6,062 bases of DNA from Candidatus Cloacimonadota bacterium (GTDB taxonomy: Bacteria > Cloacimonadota > Cloacimonadia > Cloacimonadales > TCS61), in assembly GCA_027858325.1 (NCBI GenBank), contig JAQICU010000167.1, positions 1 to 6,062 of the forward strand, in the 5' to 3' direction. Positions within the stretch are counted from its first letter, which is position 1. Each line of letters opens with the position of its first letter. Made by a program: the position numbers and the translations under genes. Positions 5,118 through 6,062 of this stretch are shown piece after piece. The notes below the pieces were generated by a model, which worked only from the letters and a program-made list of their open reading frames with translations, was not told the DNA's origin and did not search any database.

Positions 5118-5995
5118 AAAATGAAGTAAATATCTGGTTAGAAAACATTTATGAGTTTCTGAAAAAAGAGCTTTCTCTCTTGGAAGTTGAAATGAAAAAC
5201 AGGCTTTCCTCCGTAACTAATAACAAAATCGACCTTCATAATGTGTTTAATTATTTCTTTGATATTCGCGGTAAAAGATTGCGTCCCATCCTGGTTCTAC
5301 TTTCTGCCGGTCTTGTCAGATCAATAAATTCCAAAGGACTTGTGGAAAAGAACACTCAAATTGAGAATGAAATACAACTTGCGGCAGCTCTGGAATTAAT
5401 CCATAATTCTTCTTTAATCCATGATGATATTGTAGATGAATCCTCTCATCGTCGCGAACAGATTACAATGAACCATAAATTTAATAACAAGATTGCAGTT
5501 CTGGTTGGTGATCTAATTTATTCACATGCCTTTCTGATAATGAATGATCTCAAGTTTCCCCGAATTTCAGGGATCCTTTCCGAGTGTGTGGAAAAGATGT
5601 GTCAAAGTGAGATCAACGAGATTATTTCACCTTATGCTGATTTTGAACAATACATCGCATATTTGGATGCAAAAACAGCTAAGTTAATGAGTACATGCTG
5701 TAAATGCGGTGCAATAATTTCTGGAGCAAACGAAACAATGATATCAGCATTGGGAGAATTTGGAACAAACTTTGGGATTACTTATCAACTTATTGATGAT
5801 TATCTGGATGATGAACAACCCCAAAAATTTGATGTTAATCTGCTTTTACAAGCAAAGATCTACAGTGGGAAAGCAAAAAAGAATTTAGAGAATTTAGAAG
5901 ATAACGAACATAAAAAGCACTTAATGAATTTAATCAGATACGTAATGGATAAACAAAACCTGAAACTTAAAAGTTATCAAGATCATTGCATTTAA
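5114..5995 (+). CDS. Polyprenyl diphosphate synthase, shortened after the second DDxxD motif
   Basis: This 293-residue cytosolic all-alpha trans-isoprenyl diphosphate synthase would extend an allylic diphosphate with IPP to make the quinone side chain. Visible motifs are GKRLRP (53-58), the first Asp-rich motif DDIVD (104-108), an RR pair at 113-114, GDLIYSHAF (132-140), KTAKLMS (187-193) and the second Asp-rich motif YQLIDDYLD (224-232). Ser99 and Ser100, four and five residues before the first Asp-rich motif, are small, which is typical of long-chain enzymes. After DDYLD the usual GKxxxxDxxEGKxTLP segment and following helices are absent: the sequence goes almost directly to the C-terminal A-K-rich helix (QAKIYSGKAKKNL). 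About 45-55 residues appear to be missing against a usual length near 325. The start overlaps menA (ATGA) with no strong ribosome binding site, so coupling is likely. Family is secure; activity is less so. Confidence 0.88.
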   Translation: MKNEVNIWLENIYEFLKKELSLLEVEMKNRLSSVTNNKIDLHNVFNYFFDIRGKRLRPILVLLSAGLVRSINSKGLVEKNTQIENEIQLAAALELIHNSSLIHDDIVDESSHRREQITMNHKFNNKIAVLVGDLIYSHAFLIMNDLKFPRISGILSECVEKMCQSEINEIISPYADFEQYIAYLDAKTAKLMSTCCKCGAIISGANETMISALGEFGTNFGITYQLIDDYLDDEQPQKFDVNLLLQAKIYSGKAKKNLENLEDNEHKKHLMNLIRYVMDKQNLKLKSYQDHCI

Positions 5996-6024
5996 TATAA
6001 CAAATTTAATAAATATATTCTTCC

Positions 6025-6062
6025 AAAAAAAATATTTTTTTCTTCTTGACGCAAAATATAGT
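6025..6062 (+). promoter_or_regulatory. Candidate promoter start: A/T-tract palindrome and -35-like box
   Basis: A palindrome of eight A, TA and seven T (6025-6041) is followed by TTGACG at 6046-6051, a good -35 match, four nt later. The A/T tracts would lie where UP elements sit. The expected -10 box, about 17 nt further, is beyond the window edge, so the promoter cannot be confirmed. The A/T palindrome followed by T residues might also end transcription of the upstream pair, but it has no GC stem. Confidence 0.4.

Overview
This window is the 3' two thirds of an operon for the Na+-translocating NADH:quinone oxidoreductase (Na+-NQR), followed by two genes for making a prenylated quinone. All genes are on the + strand. 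The DNA is AT-rich, the start sites carry Shine-Dalgarno sequences (AGGAGG, AAGGAG, GAGGAA), and the genes are tightly packed. Na+-NQR plus a MenA-type prenyltransferase points to a Gram-negative, menaquinone-using bacterium. The base composition and intergenic repeats are reminiscent of FCB-superphylum lineages such as Cloacimonadota, but that placement is only a guess.

Layout: 1-335 is the C-terminal end of nqrB, cut by the window edge. Then come nqrC (322-1086), nqrD (1076-1690), an undescribed 42-codon ORF that exactly fills the nqrD-nqrE gap (1691-1819), nqrE (1823-2437), a 47-residue membrane-anchored CxxxCxxC protein that looks like a miniature NqrM (2449-2592), a 125-nt non-coding gap with a degenerate repeat, and nqrF (2718-3956). 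A 246-nt intergenic region follows. It holds a nested multi-hairpin element starting right after the nqrF stop and a second REP-like inverted repeat. Then come a menA-like UbiA prenyltransferase starting at TTG (4203-5117) and a polyprenyl diphosphate synthase (5114-5995), which overlap by ATGA. The last 67 nt hold an A-tract/T-tract palindrome and a -35-like box, probably the start of a promoter for a gene beyond the window.

How the genes fit together: NqrF oxidises NADH through FAD and a 2Fe-2S centre. Electrons pass through the intramembrane iron centre held by NqrD/NqrE cysteines and the covalent FMNs of NqrC and NqrB to the quinone, driving Na+ export. The polyprenyl synthase would make the side chain and MenA would attach it to the naphthoquinone head group, so the downstream pair would supply the quinone that NQR reduces. 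The two small ORFs inside the nqr operon are the best candidates for something new: one is a probable iron-centre maturation factor and the other is unassigned. Two known proteins also have unusual features: NqrC lacks the Asp of the Dxx(S/T)GAT flavinylation motif, and the polyprenyl synthase lacks the lysine-bearing segment after its second DDxxD motif.
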